A stretch of 35,489 nucleotides of DNA. It comes from Paractinoplanes atraurantiacus (GTDB lineage Bacteria > Actinomycetota > Actinomycetes > Mycobacteriales > Micromonosporaceae). Each line of letters begins with the position of its first letter. Positions within the stretch are counted from its first letter, which is position 1. The position numbers were made by a program, and so were the translations under genes. The notes below the pieces were generated by a model. The model did not search any database. It was not told where the DNA came from and saw only the letters and a program-made list of their open reading frames with translations. Shown here one piece after another: positions 7,005 to 13,795 of this stretch. The stretch spans positions 15,378 through 50,866 of the forward strand of contig NZ_OBDY01000032.1 in assembly GCF_900215205.1 (NCBI RefSeq), in the 5' to 3' direction.

Positions 7005-7026
7005 AGCGTATCGAACATTTGTTCGA
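7005..7026 (-). promoter_or_regulatory. SOS (LexA) box and -10 of the 76-aa gene
   Basis: TCGAACATTTGTTCGA at 7011-7026 is a perfect match to the actinobacterial LexA consensus TCGAAC-N4-GTTCGA. On the minus strand it is followed directly by TACGCT (7010-7005), a TAnnnT -10, and then after 6 nt by the ATG of the 76-aa gene. The box would fill the spacer between -35 and -10, the classical position for repression. No gene starts to its right on the plus strand. Confidence 0.85.
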
Positions 7027-7050
7027 ACGCTACCGGGTGGGTTGATCTTT

Positions 7051-7512
7051 TTATGAAACTGGGGGCTCCCGGTGACGGCCGAGCACGTCGTCGAGGGCGC
7101 TGTTCTGCACCTGGTGACCCTGGCCGCGCAGCAGCGCGTCGCGGATCTCGGTGAGCAGCTTGACCTCCTCGCTGGGCGCCTTCGGCGGCGGCTCCTCGCC
7201 GCGCCGGCGACGCTCGGCCAGCTTGTTGAGGGGGAAGACGACCAGGAAGTAGAGCACCGCGGCGGTCAGGAAGAAGGTGATGAGCGCGTTGATGAACGCC
7301 GCGTAGTCGAAGACGACGCCTTCTTCGGGCGACCACGTGCCCTTGAAGTTGCCCGAGCCCCCGGTGATCCACTTGATCAGTGGCTCGAGGAAGGACTTGG
7401 TGAAGCCCGACACGACGGCGGTGAACGCGGCACCGATGACGACGCCGACCGCCAGATCGACGACGTTGCCGCGCATGATGAAGTCTTTGAAGCCTTGGAC
7501 CATTTTGCTCAC
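7051..7512 (-). CDS. mscL: Large-conductance mechanosensitive channel MscL
   Basis: The channel is a pentameric inner-membrane pore that opens under hypo-osmotic tension. The N-terminal amphipathic helix (VQGFKDFIMRGNVVDLA) leads into TM1 (AVGVVIGAAFTAVVSGF, with the conserved GNVVDLAVGVVIGAAF signature). A periplasmic loop with GTWSPEEGVVFDY follows, then TM2 (AAFINALITFFLTAAVLYFLVV) and a charged C-terminal helix. The 153-aa length fits the family. GTG 7512 is preferred over GTG 7530 because GCAGGAG lies five bases upstream of it. It lies downstream of a STAS anti-sigma antagonist on the same strand, with a hairpin between them. Linkage to osmotic stress control is suggestive only. Confidence 0.95.
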   Translation of the reverse strand: MSKMVQGFKDFIMRGNVVDLAVGVVIGAAFTAVVSGFTKSFLEPLIKWITGGSGNFKGTWSPEEGVVFDYAAFINALITFFLTAAVLYFLVVFPLNKLAERRRRGEEPPPKAPSEEVKLLTEIRDALLRGQGHQVQNSALDDVLGRHREPPVS

Positions 7513-7564
7513 GAGCGCTCCTGCGTACACCGAAGGGGTTCGTCCGGCAGCAGGTGCCCGCGGC

Positions 7565-7590
7565 CGGTCGGCGACAAACTACGCCGACCG
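7565..7590 (-). terminator. Hairpin between the STAS gene and mscL
   Basis: A perfect 9-bp inverted repeat, CGGTCGGCG / CGCCGACCG, with an 8-nt spacer lies 16 nt beyond the STAS gene stop. There is no U-tract. It may attenuate or end transcription of the STAS gene before mscL, or protect the transcript end. Confidence 0.45.
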
Positions 7591-7606
7591 GGCCAACCGG
7601 GGAAAG

Positions 7607-7960
7607 TCAGTCGAGCGCCGGCTCCTGCGCCGTCACGGCCTCGTCGACCGTCGGGTAGGTGCGCAGCACTTCGACCAGACCGCTGACCTCGAGGATGCGC
7701 AGCACCCCGCGCTGCGGGGCGGCCAGGCGGACGGTGCCGCCGGCGTCGTCGGTGCTGTTCTTGGCCCGGACGAAGACCGAGAGCCCGGTGGAGTCGCAGA
7801 ACGACACCTGGGCCAGGTCGAAGACCAGACGGGTGCGGCCCTTCTCCAGCAGGTCGCTGATCTGGTCCTGAAGCTGGGGCGCGGTGGCCATGTCCAGCTC
7901 ACCCGCGACCGACACGACGACCATGTCGGCGCGCTGTTCCGTTTGTACCGTCAGAGACAT
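7607..7960 (-). CDS. STAS-domain anti-sigma-factor antagonist (RsbV/SpoIIAA type)
   Basis: This 117-aa single STAS domain has strand VVVSVAGELDMATAP, helix QLQDQISDLLEKG, strand RLVFDLAQVSFCDSTGLSVF and the usual C-terminal helices. FCDSTGL contains Ser57, the residue phosphorylated by anti-sigma kinases in this family. Unphosphorylated protein binds the anti-sigma kinase and frees a sigma factor. The ATG has an excellent Shine-Dalgarno (GGAGGT, six bases away). It is divergent from the rsbR operon across 189 bp, which puts a candidate target of the phosphatases in that operon next to them. No sigma factor or RsbW is in the window, so the final target is unknown. Confidence 0.9.
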   Translation of the reverse strand: MSLTVQTEQRADMVVVSVAGELDMATAPQLQDQISDLLEKGRTRLVFDLAQVSFCDSTGLSVFVRAKNSTDDAGGTVRLAAPQRGVLRILEVSGLVEVLRTYPTVDEAVTAQEPALD

Positions 7961-8071
7961 TCAGGACCTCCAGATTATGAGCAGAACGGTACTCCAACCC
8001 CGGGGCGATGCGCAGAACGGGGCGCGCCACCGCTTTATTTGGCTGACAGCAAGTATTAGTGGTCCCGATGG

Positions 8072-8125
8072 TAAAGTCCGCGCGTTGCACGCCGGACAGG
8101 CAAAGTTGCACGCGGGACCGGACAG
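8072..8125 (+). promoter_or_regulatory. Candidate promoter and direct repeats upstream of rsbR
   Basis: TAAAGT (8072-8077) fits a TAnnnT -10, without a good -35. Just downstream, GTTGCACGC occurs twice (8084-8092 and 8105-8113), 21 bases apart. CCGGACAG also occurs twice (8092-8099 and 8118-8125). The pair looks like an imperfect duplication of one element on the same helix face, as for a regulator binding direct repeats. If the -10 is right, the repeats lie in the 5' leader. The Shine-Dalgarno GGGAGG is at 8139-8144. Confidence 0.35.
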
Positions 8126-8149
8126 AACAAACAGAGTCGGGAGGCAGCG

Positions 8150-8998
8150 GTGACGCTGACTGCGGAAGAGGCGGCTCGGTTCGCCGGACTGCTCGAGGAC
8201 AACAGTGACGCCCTGGTGGCGACCTGGACGGAACGGGTGGCCGCCACCCTGCGGGGCCGGTTGAGCCACGCCGAGCTGCAGCGGCAGCACTCCGAGCTGC
8301 GTAAGGCCTTTCAGCAGGCGCTCTCCGGCGGAGCCCAGGCGATCGGCGACGAACCCGCGGCCGAGCTTCGGGCCCAGCTGAGCGACCTCTCCGCGAGCCG
8401 GGCCCGGCAGGGGTTCTCGGTGACCGAGACCGCGGTCAGCGTCTTCGCCTTCAAGGCGGCGGTGCTCACCATCGTCGACCAGGGTGGCGGCAGCGAGGCA
8501 GCCCTGCGCGACTACGTGGCCCTGTCCGCCTTCGTCGACGAGGCGGCCCTGTTCACCTCCGACAGCTACGTGCGCGTGCGCGAGGAGCTCATCGCCGACC
8601 AGGCCGAGCAGTTGCTCGAGCTCTCCACCCCGGTGGTCAAGCTCTGGGAGGGCGTCGTCGCCGTGCCGCTGGTCGGCACTCTCGACTCGGCGCGGGCCCA
8701 GGTGGTCATGGAGCGCCTGCTGCAGACGCTGGTCGACACCGGTTCGCCGTACGCGATCATCGACATCACCGGTGTGCCGGCGGTCGACACCCAGGTCGCC
8801 CAGCACGTGCTCAAGACCGTCGTGGCGGCCCGGCTGATGGGCGCCGACTGCATCATCTCCGGCATCCGGCCGCAGATCGCCCAGACGATCGTGGCGCTCG
8901 GCATCGAGTTCGGCGACATCGCCACCAAGGCCTCGCTGGCCGACGCGCTGCGCTACGTGCTCGGCAAGACCGGCCAGGCCAAGCGGCTGGGGCGCTGA
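8150..8998 (+). CDS. rsbR: Stressosome co-antagonist RsbR
   Basis: The 282-aa protein has an N-terminal all-helical sensor region (1-150, non-haem-globin-like in the family). A helix around the DQAEQLLELSTPVVKLWEGVVAVPLVGTLD segment joins it to a C-terminal STAS domain. VDT at 212-214 places Thr214 where RsbS and RsbV carry their phosphorylated Ser; DITG (205-208) is also conserved. RsbR proteins assemble with RsbS into the large cytosolic stressosome and pass environmental signals to RsbT. The start is GTG 8150 with GGGAGG five bases before. One base separates it from rsbS. The length agrees with B. subtilis RsbRA (about 274 aa). The signal sensed is unknown. Confidence 0.92.
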   Translation: MTLTAEEAARFAGLLEDNSDALVATWTERVAATLRGRLSHAELQRQHSELRKAFQQALSGGAQAIGDEPAAELRAQLSDLSASRARQGFSVTETAVSVFAFKAAVLTIVDQGGGSEAALRDYVALSAFVDEAALFTSDSYVRVREELIADQAEQLLELSTPVVKLWEGVVAVPLVGTLDSARAQVVMERLLQTLVDTGSPYAIIDITGVPAVDTQVAQHVLKTVVAARLMGADCIISGIRPQIAQTIVALGIEFGDIATKASLADALRYVLGKTGQAKRLGR

Positions 8999-8999
8999 C

Positions 9000-9431
9000 G
9001 TGGAACGTGTTCCGGTCCTCAAGATCGGTGACATCCTCCTGGTCTCGATCCAGATCGACATGGAGGACCAGACCGCCCTGCAACTGCAGGAGGACCTCGC
9101 CGACCGGATCGTCGCGACCGGCTGCCACGGCGTGATCATCGACATCAGCGCGCTCGACATCGTCGACTCGTTCGTCGGGCGCACCCTGGCCAGCATCGCC
9201 TCGATCTCGCGGGTCCTCGACGCCGAGACCGTGGTCGTCGGCATGCGCCCGGCCGTGGCCATCACGCTGGTCGAGCTGGGCCTGCAGCTGCCCGGCATCC
9301 GTACGGCCCTGAACGTCGAGCTCGGCATGGACCTGCTGGCCCGCGAGCGCGCCGCCGACGACTGGGAGTTCGACGAGGGCGACGCCGAGGACGAGAGCGA
9401 GCCCGAGACGCCCGCGGCAGCGGCACCGTGA
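9000..9431 (+). CDS. rsbS: Stressosome scaffold RsbS (STAS antagonist)
   Basis: This single STAS domain (about residues 1-118) contains VPVLKIGDILLVSIQIDMEDQ at the start and ALDIVDSFVGR in the centre. Ser57 is in the position of Ser59 of B. subtilis RsbS, the RsbT phosphorylation site. It holds RsbT inactive in the stressosome core until phosphorylated. The protein is 143 aa, about 20 longer than usual, because of an acidic tail (DEGDAEDESEPE) that is absent from the classical protein. The GTG start follows the rsbR stop by one base. The stop overlaps the rsbT start by 4 bp (GTGA). Confidence 0.93.
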   Translation: MERVPVLKIGDILLVSIQIDMEDQTALQLQEDLADRIVATGCHGVIIDISALDIVDSFVGRTLASIASISRVLDAETVVVGMRPAVAITLVELGLQLPGIRTALNVELGMDLLARERAADDWEFDEGDAEDESEPETPAAAAP

Positions 9432-9832
9432 ACCAGCAGGGCGAGCTGATCCAGGTCAATTCGGACCAGGACGTCGTACGGGTGCGGCAGCTCGTCCGTA
9501 CTGTCGCCGTGGCCGTGAAGCTCTCGCTCGTCGACCAGACCAAGCTGGTCACCGCCGCGAGCGAGCTGGCCCGCAACACACTGGTCTACGGTGGGGGCGG
9601 CACCGTCGAGGTGACCACGGTCGACAACGGCCGGCGGCCCGGCATCCGGATAGTCTTCGCTGATCAGGGTCCCGGCATCGTCGACCTCGACCTGGCCTTC
9701 ACCGACGGTTACACCACCGGCTCCGGACTGGGGCTCGGTCTCAGTGGCGCCCGCCGGCTGGTGGACGAGTTCGACATCGTCACCGCGCCCGGCGCGGGGA
9801 CGAGCATTACCGTGACCAAATGGTGCCGATGA
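9428..9832 (+). CDS. rsbT: Stressosome serine/threonine kinase RsbT
   Basis: The 134-aa GHKL-type kinase has the N-box in ASELARNTL (Asn50), the G1 box DQGPGI (79-84) and the G2 box GLGLGLSG (100-107). It ends in the family's typical strand GTSITVTKW. It phosphorylates RsbR and RsbS, leaves the complex and then activates a downstream PP2C phosphatase or cyclase. Start and stop overlap both neighbours (GTGA at 9428-9431 and ATGA at 9829-9832), so translation is coupled. The likely downstream partners are the two phosphatase genes in the same operon; that link is inferred. Confidence 0.95.
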   Translation: MNQQGELIQVNSDQDVVRVRQLVRTVAVAVKLSLVDQTKLVTAASELARNTLVYGGGGTVEVTTVDNGRRPGIRIVFADQGPGIVDLDLAFTDGYTTGSGLGLGLSGARRLVDEFDIVTAPGAGTSITVTKWCR

Positions 9833-10860
9833 GCGGAGGCGCGGTGGCGTCGATACCCGAGGGACTCCTCGACGGGGGAGCCTGGTTCCGGGTGGAGGCC
9901 GCCGCGACCGCTTCCGCTGTCCGCCGGACGGCCGAGCGCCTGGCGGTCGAGATCGGCATGCCCGAGCGCAAGACCGCCGACCTCTCGATAGTGGCCGCCG
10001 AGGTCGCCGGAAACCTGGTCAAGCACGCCGACCAGGGCGTCCTGCTACTGCGTACGGTCCGCGCGGCCGGACAGGCCGGCGTCGAGATCATCGCGGTCGA
10101 CAGCGGTCCCGGCATGGCCGATCTGGCCCGTTCGTTCGGTGACGGCCACTCGACCGCGGGCACGCTCGGCATCGGGCTCGGCTCGATTTCGCGCCAGTCC
10201 GACTGGTGCGACATGCACTCCGTACCGGGCAAGGGAACCGTCGTGGCCGCTCAGGTCTGGCCGGACGGCCCGCCCGAGCCGGCCTGGGCGGCGGGCGTCA
10301 CCCGCCCGCTGACCGGCGAGCCGGTCAGCGGCGACGCGTTCGCCCTCCGTGACGCGGACGGGCGCCGCCAGATCCTCATGTCCGACGGGCTCGGGCACGG
10401 CGGGCTCGCGGCCGCCGCCTCCCACGAGGCCGTCCGCGTCTTTCTCGAGGCGCCCGCCGACCAGCCCTCCGGCATCGTCGAGCTGCTGCACCGCAAGCTG
10501 AATCACACCCGGGGCGCCGCGCTGGCCGTGGCCGAGCTCGACGCCGAGGCCGGCGTCGTCCGCTACGCCGGCCTCGGCAACATCTCCGGCACGGTCTTCG
10601 CGCCCGGCGGCGCCCGGCGCGGCATGGTCTCGCTGCCCGGCATCGCCGGCCATCAGCGGCGGCAGATCCGGCAGTACGACTATCCGCTGGAGCCCGGCTC
10701 GGCCGTCGTCATGCACTCCGACGGCGTGGTCGACCGCTGGAACCCGGCGGACTACCCCGGCCTGCTCACCCATTCGCCGGTGGTGCTGGCGGCGACGGTG
10801 CTCCGCGACGCGGGCGTGCGCCGCGACGACGCCGGCGTGATCGTGGCCCGGCTTCCATGA
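9829..10860 (+). CDS. Fused RsbT/RsbW-like ATPase and RsbX-like PP2C phosphatase
   Basis: The 343-aa protein carries two modules. Residues 20-142 form a GHKL ATP-binding domain with an intact N-box (EVAGNLVKHA, Asn62), G1 (DSGPGM, 91-96) and G2 (GIGLGSI). Residues 155-343 form an SpoIIE/RsbX-type PP2C domain with VSGDAF, MSDGLGHG (Asp186) and MHSDGVVD metal-site motifs. RsbX dephosphorylates RsbS and RsbR and resets the stressosome, so this protein may both phosphorylate and dephosphorylate partners. The chosen ATG gives a 4-bp overlap with rsbT; ATG 9820 in the same frame is possible. It overlaps the next gene by 4 bp. Confidence 0.85.
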   Translation: MSGGAVASIPEGLLDGGAWFRVEAAATASAVRRTAERLAVEIGMPERKTADLSIVAAEVAGNLVKHADQGVLLLRTVRAAGQAGVEIIAVDSGPGMADLARSFGDGHSTAGTLGIGLGSISRQSDWCDMHSVPGKGTVVAAQVWPDGPPEPAWAAGVTRPLTGEPVSGDAFALRDADGRRQILMSDGLGHGGLAAAASHEAVRVFLEAPADQPSGIVELLHRKLNHTRGAALAVAELDAEAGVVRYAGLGNISGTVFAPGGARRGMVSLPGIAGHQRRQIRQYDYPLEPGSAVVMHSDGVVDRWNPADYPGLLTHSPVVLAATVLRDAGVRRDDAGVIVARLP

Positions 10861-12206
10861 CGGACGGGCCCGAGCAGCTGATGAAGATGCGCCTGCGGGT
10901 GGCGCAGGACATTTTCGCGGTACGCCAGCTCGGCCGCGAGGTGGCCCGCGAGGTCGGCCTCGAGCAGCAGGACCAGACCCGTCTCGCCACCGCCCTGAGC
11001 GAGGTGAGCCGGGTGATGTTGTCCGGCGCCCGTGATGCCGATGTGACGTTCATGGTCCAGCGTGACGGGGTACCACCCATGTTGCAGGTGACGGTGGAGA
11101 GTCCGGTGCCCGGCGACGCCGCGCGGCTGAGGCCCGAGTTGGCGCAGGCCGGCCGCCTGGTGGACAAGATGGAGGTCACCGATGCCGGAAACGGTACGGT
11201 CGTATGGATGGCTCGACGGTTGCCGGCGAGTACGCCGAGGTTGACCCCGGACCGGATGGACGAGATCCGCGCCGGGCTGGCCGAGCATGTCCCGGGCAAC
11301 CCGATCGACGAGCTGAACCTGCAGAACCAGCAGCTCATCGCCGCCCTGGACGAGGTGCGGGCGCAACGTGACGACCTGGCCCGGCTCAACGCCGAGCTCG
11401 AGGAGACCAACCGCGGCGTGATGGCCCTCTACCACCAGCTCTCCGAGGAGCTGGAGGAGACCAACCGCGGCGTCGTCGCCCTCTACGCCGAGCTCGACGA
11501 GAAATCGGTGCAGCTGGCCGCGGCCAGCGAGGCGAAAAGCCGGTTCCTGGCCAACGTCAGCCACGAGCTGCGGGCGCCGGTCACCGCCATCATCGGGCTC
11601 GGCCGGCTGCTGGGCGACGAGGCCTCCGACGATCTGACCGAGGAGCAGACCCGCCAGGTCGACCTCATCCGCGGCTCCGCCACCGACCTGCTCTCACTGG
11701 TCAACGACCTGCTCGACCTGGCCAAGGCCGAGGCCGGCCGGGTCGAGGCGACCATGGCCGACGTCGATCTGAAGGCCGTCTTCGGACAGCTGAGGGGCAC
11801 GCTGCGGCCTATGGCGACCCGGCCCGAGGTCGGCTTCGTGGTCGAGGAGCCCTCGGTGCCGTCGATCCGTACGGACGAAGTGCTTCTGGCCCGGATCTTG
11901 CGCAACCTGCTCACCAACGCGCTGAAGTTCACCGAGTCGGGCGAGGTGCGGCTGAGCGTGCGCCGGATCGGCGACGACGCGGAGTTCACCGTCTCCGACA
12001 CCGGCACCGGCATTCCCGAGGAGCTGCACGAGCGCGTCTTCGAGGAGTTCTACCAGGTGCCCGGCAGCAAGCCGGTCAGCGGCAAGGGCACGGGTCTGGG
12101 TCTGCCGTACGCCCGCCGGCTCGCCGGCATCCTGGGCGGCGCCCTGCGTGTCGCCTCCACACCCGGTGAGGGCAGCACGTTCACGCTGTGGCTGCCGGTC
12201 TCATGA
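10857..12206 (+). CDS. Cytosolic histidine kinase with an N-terminal RsbT-like domain
   Basis: The 449-aa protein has three parts. Residues 8-125 resemble RsbT (RVAQDIFAVRQLGREVAREVGLEQQDQTRLATALSEVSR) but the N-box Asn is missing (SEVSRVML), and the glycine boxes are reduced to DAGNGTVVW. Residues 150-225 are a coiled coil with a duplicated ELEETNRGVxALY unit. Residues 226-449 are HisKA (NVSHELRAP, His236) and HATPase_c with DTGTGIP and GTGLGLPYARRL. There is no membrane segment. The RsbT-like part probably acts as a protein-docking module, which would tie the kinase to the stressosome. ATGA overlaps join it to both neighbours. The partner is presumably the receiver protein encoded next. Confidence 0.88.
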   Translation: MTDGPEQLMKMRLRVAQDIFAVRQLGREVAREVGLEQQDQTRLATALSEVSRVMLSGARDADVTFMVQRDGVPPMLQVTVESPVPGDAARLRPELAQAGRLVDKMEVTDAGNGTVVWMARRLPASTPRLTPDRMDEIRAGLAEHVPGNPIDELNLQNQQLIAALDEVRAQRDDLARLNAELEETNRGVMALYHQLSEELEETNRGVVALYAELDEKSVQLAAASEAKSRFLANVSHELRAPVTAIIGLGRLLGDEASDDLTEEQTRQVDLIRGSATDLLSLVNDLLDLAKAEAGRVEATMADVDLKAVFGQLRGTLRPMATRPEVGFVVEEPSVPSIRTDEVLLARILRNLLTNALKFTESGEVRLSVRRIGDDAEFTVSDTGTGIPEELHERVFEEFYQVPGSKPVSGKGTGLGLPYARRLAGILGGALRVASTPGEGSTFTLWLPVS

Positions 12207-13744
12207 GCTCCGCCGGCACCACCGTCCTCGTCGTCGACGACAGCGCGACCAAGCGATATCTGCTGGTGAGCTGGCTGACCCGCGCCGGTTTCACAGTGCG
12301 GCAGGCGGAGACGGGCGGCGAGGCGCTGCGGATGCTGCCCGACTCGGGCGTCGACCTGGTGGTCCTGGACGTGAAGCTGCCCGACATGAGCGGTTTCGAC
12401 GTCTGTGAACGGATCAAGACCGACGCCGAGTACGGCGCGTTGCCGGTCATCCACGTCTCGGCTCACGCCGTCGACGTCGTCGACCGCACGCAGGGCCTGA
12501 ACCGGGGCGCCGACGCCTATCTGGTGGAGCCGATCGAGCCCGACGAGCTGATCGCCACCGTGCAGGCGGTGCTGCGGTACTACTCGGCTCGCCGGCGCGC
12601 CGAGACCCTGGCCACCCGGCTGGTACGGCTGGCCGAGGCCACCCTCGAGATCAACTCGGCGCCGACGCTGGCCGGCCTGCTGACGGCGGCCGCCGAGGGC
12701 GCCGTCGACATCTTCGGCGGACCGGTCGTGGTGGTGGCCGAGACGGCCGACGGTGAGAGCCTGGCCGCTTGCGGCTCTCCGCCGGAAGTGCGCCGGTGGT
12801 CACCCACGTCGCGGGAGGTCGCGGTCGGTTCCCTCGTACGCAGGGAGGAGCCGTCCGACTGGAATCTGGCCGAGTGGCCCGAGGGCGACACGGTGGCCGT
12901 GGGCGCCGCGCGCCTGCGAGCCGATCGCCCACCGGTCTTCGTGGCGGTGCCGAGCAGCTCGCAGACACCCGGCTTCCCGGTGCTGCGCCAGCTCTCCCAG
13001 GCGGTCGCGGCGGCGGTCGAGGCCCAGCGCTCGTACGACGAGGAGCACCGGATCGCGGTCACCCTCCAGCGCAGCCTGCTCCAGTCCCGCCTGCCCGACG
13101 TGCCCGGCCTGGAGCTGGCCATGCGCTACGAGCCGGCGGGCGCGCAGACCGAGGTCGGCGGCGACTTCTACGAGCTGACCATGCTCGAGGGCCGGCTGCT
13201 GGTGGCGATCGGCGACGTCGCCGGCCACTCGCTGCACGCGGCGACGGTCATGGCCGAGGTCCGGCACGCGGTCCGGGCGTACGCGGTCGAGGGCCACCCG
13301 CCGGGCACGGTGCTGAGCCTGGTCAACCGCTTCATGCGCACGGTCCTGCCGGCCGAGTCGGCCACCATCTGCCTGCTCACGCTCGACCCGGCGACCGGCA
13401 GCGTGCGCCTGGCCAGCGCCGGCCACCTGCCGCCGCTGCTGCACACCCCGGACGCCGGCGCCCACTTCCTTCAGCCTCGCGGCCCGCTGCTCGGCATCAA
13501 CGCGCCCCGCCCGGACGACCTGGAGTTCGTGCTGCCGCCGGGCGGCACGCTGGTGCTCTACACCGACGGCCTGGTCGAGCGCCGCGACGCCGACATCGAC
13601 GTGGGCCTGACCGCCCTGGCCGAGGCGGCGGCGACGATCGAGCCGGACCTGGACGATTTCGGCCGCCGCCTGCTGACCCAGCTGGGTGGCGACGGGCAAC
13701 AGGCCGACGACATCGCTGTCGTCGCCCTGCGCCGTCGCCTCTAG
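12203..13744 (+). CDS. Response regulator with GAF-like and PP2C phosphatase domains
   Basis: The 513-aa protein begins with a receiver domain (7-120): acidic pair Asp12/Asp13 and phospho-acceptor Asp56 (VVLDVKLPD). The usual Lys of the KP motif is Glu (YLVEPIEP). A helix leads to a GAF-like domain (about 145-275) and then an SpoIIE/PP2C domain (about 285-513: LQRSLLQSRLP, EVGGDFYEL, GDVAGHS, YTDGLVERR, QADDIAVVALR). This is the RsbU/RsbP design: phosphorylation of the receiver should control a phosphatase acting on an RsbV-like protein, such as the STAS protein at 7607-7960. ATG 12203 overlaps the kinase stop by 4 bp; the GTG at 12188 is less likely. It ends the operon. Confidence 0.9.
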   Translation: MSSAGTTVLVVDDSATKRYLLVSWLTRAGFTVRQAETGGEALRMLPDSGVDLVVLDVKLPDMSGFDVCERIKTDAEYGALPVIHVSAHAVDVVDRTQGLNRGADAYLVEPIEPDELIATVQAVLRYYSARRRAETLATRLVRLAEATLEINSAPTLAGLLTAAAEGAVDIFGGPVVVVAETADGESLAACGSPPEVRRWSPTSREVAVGSLVRREEPSDWNLAEWPEGDTVAVGAARLRADRPPVFVAVPSSSQTPGFPVLRQLSQAVAAAVEAQRSYDEEHRIAVTLQRSLLQSRLPDVPGLELAMRYEPAGAQTEVGGDFYELTMLEGRLLVAIGDVAGHSLHAATVMAEVRHAVRAYAVEGHPPGTVLSLVNRFMRTVLPAESATICLLTLDPATGSVRLASAGHLPPLLHTPDAGAHFLQPRGPLLGINAPRPDDLEFVLPPGGTLVLYTDGLVERRDADIDVGLTALAEAAATIEPDLDDFGRRLLTQLGGDGQQADDIAVVALRRRL

Positions 13745-13795
13745 ATCCCTGCCGAGCCGCCGACGCGGGCGGGAGGGCGTTGCCAGCCGCCGGCG
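13745..13795. other. Convergent 51-bp gap, no clear terminator
   Basis: The stops of the receiver-phosphatase gene (plus) and the GT2-EAL gene (minus) face each other here. The gap contains CCAGCCGCCG direct copies that continue into the last codons of the EAL gene, but no U-tract hairpin. Confidence 0.4.
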
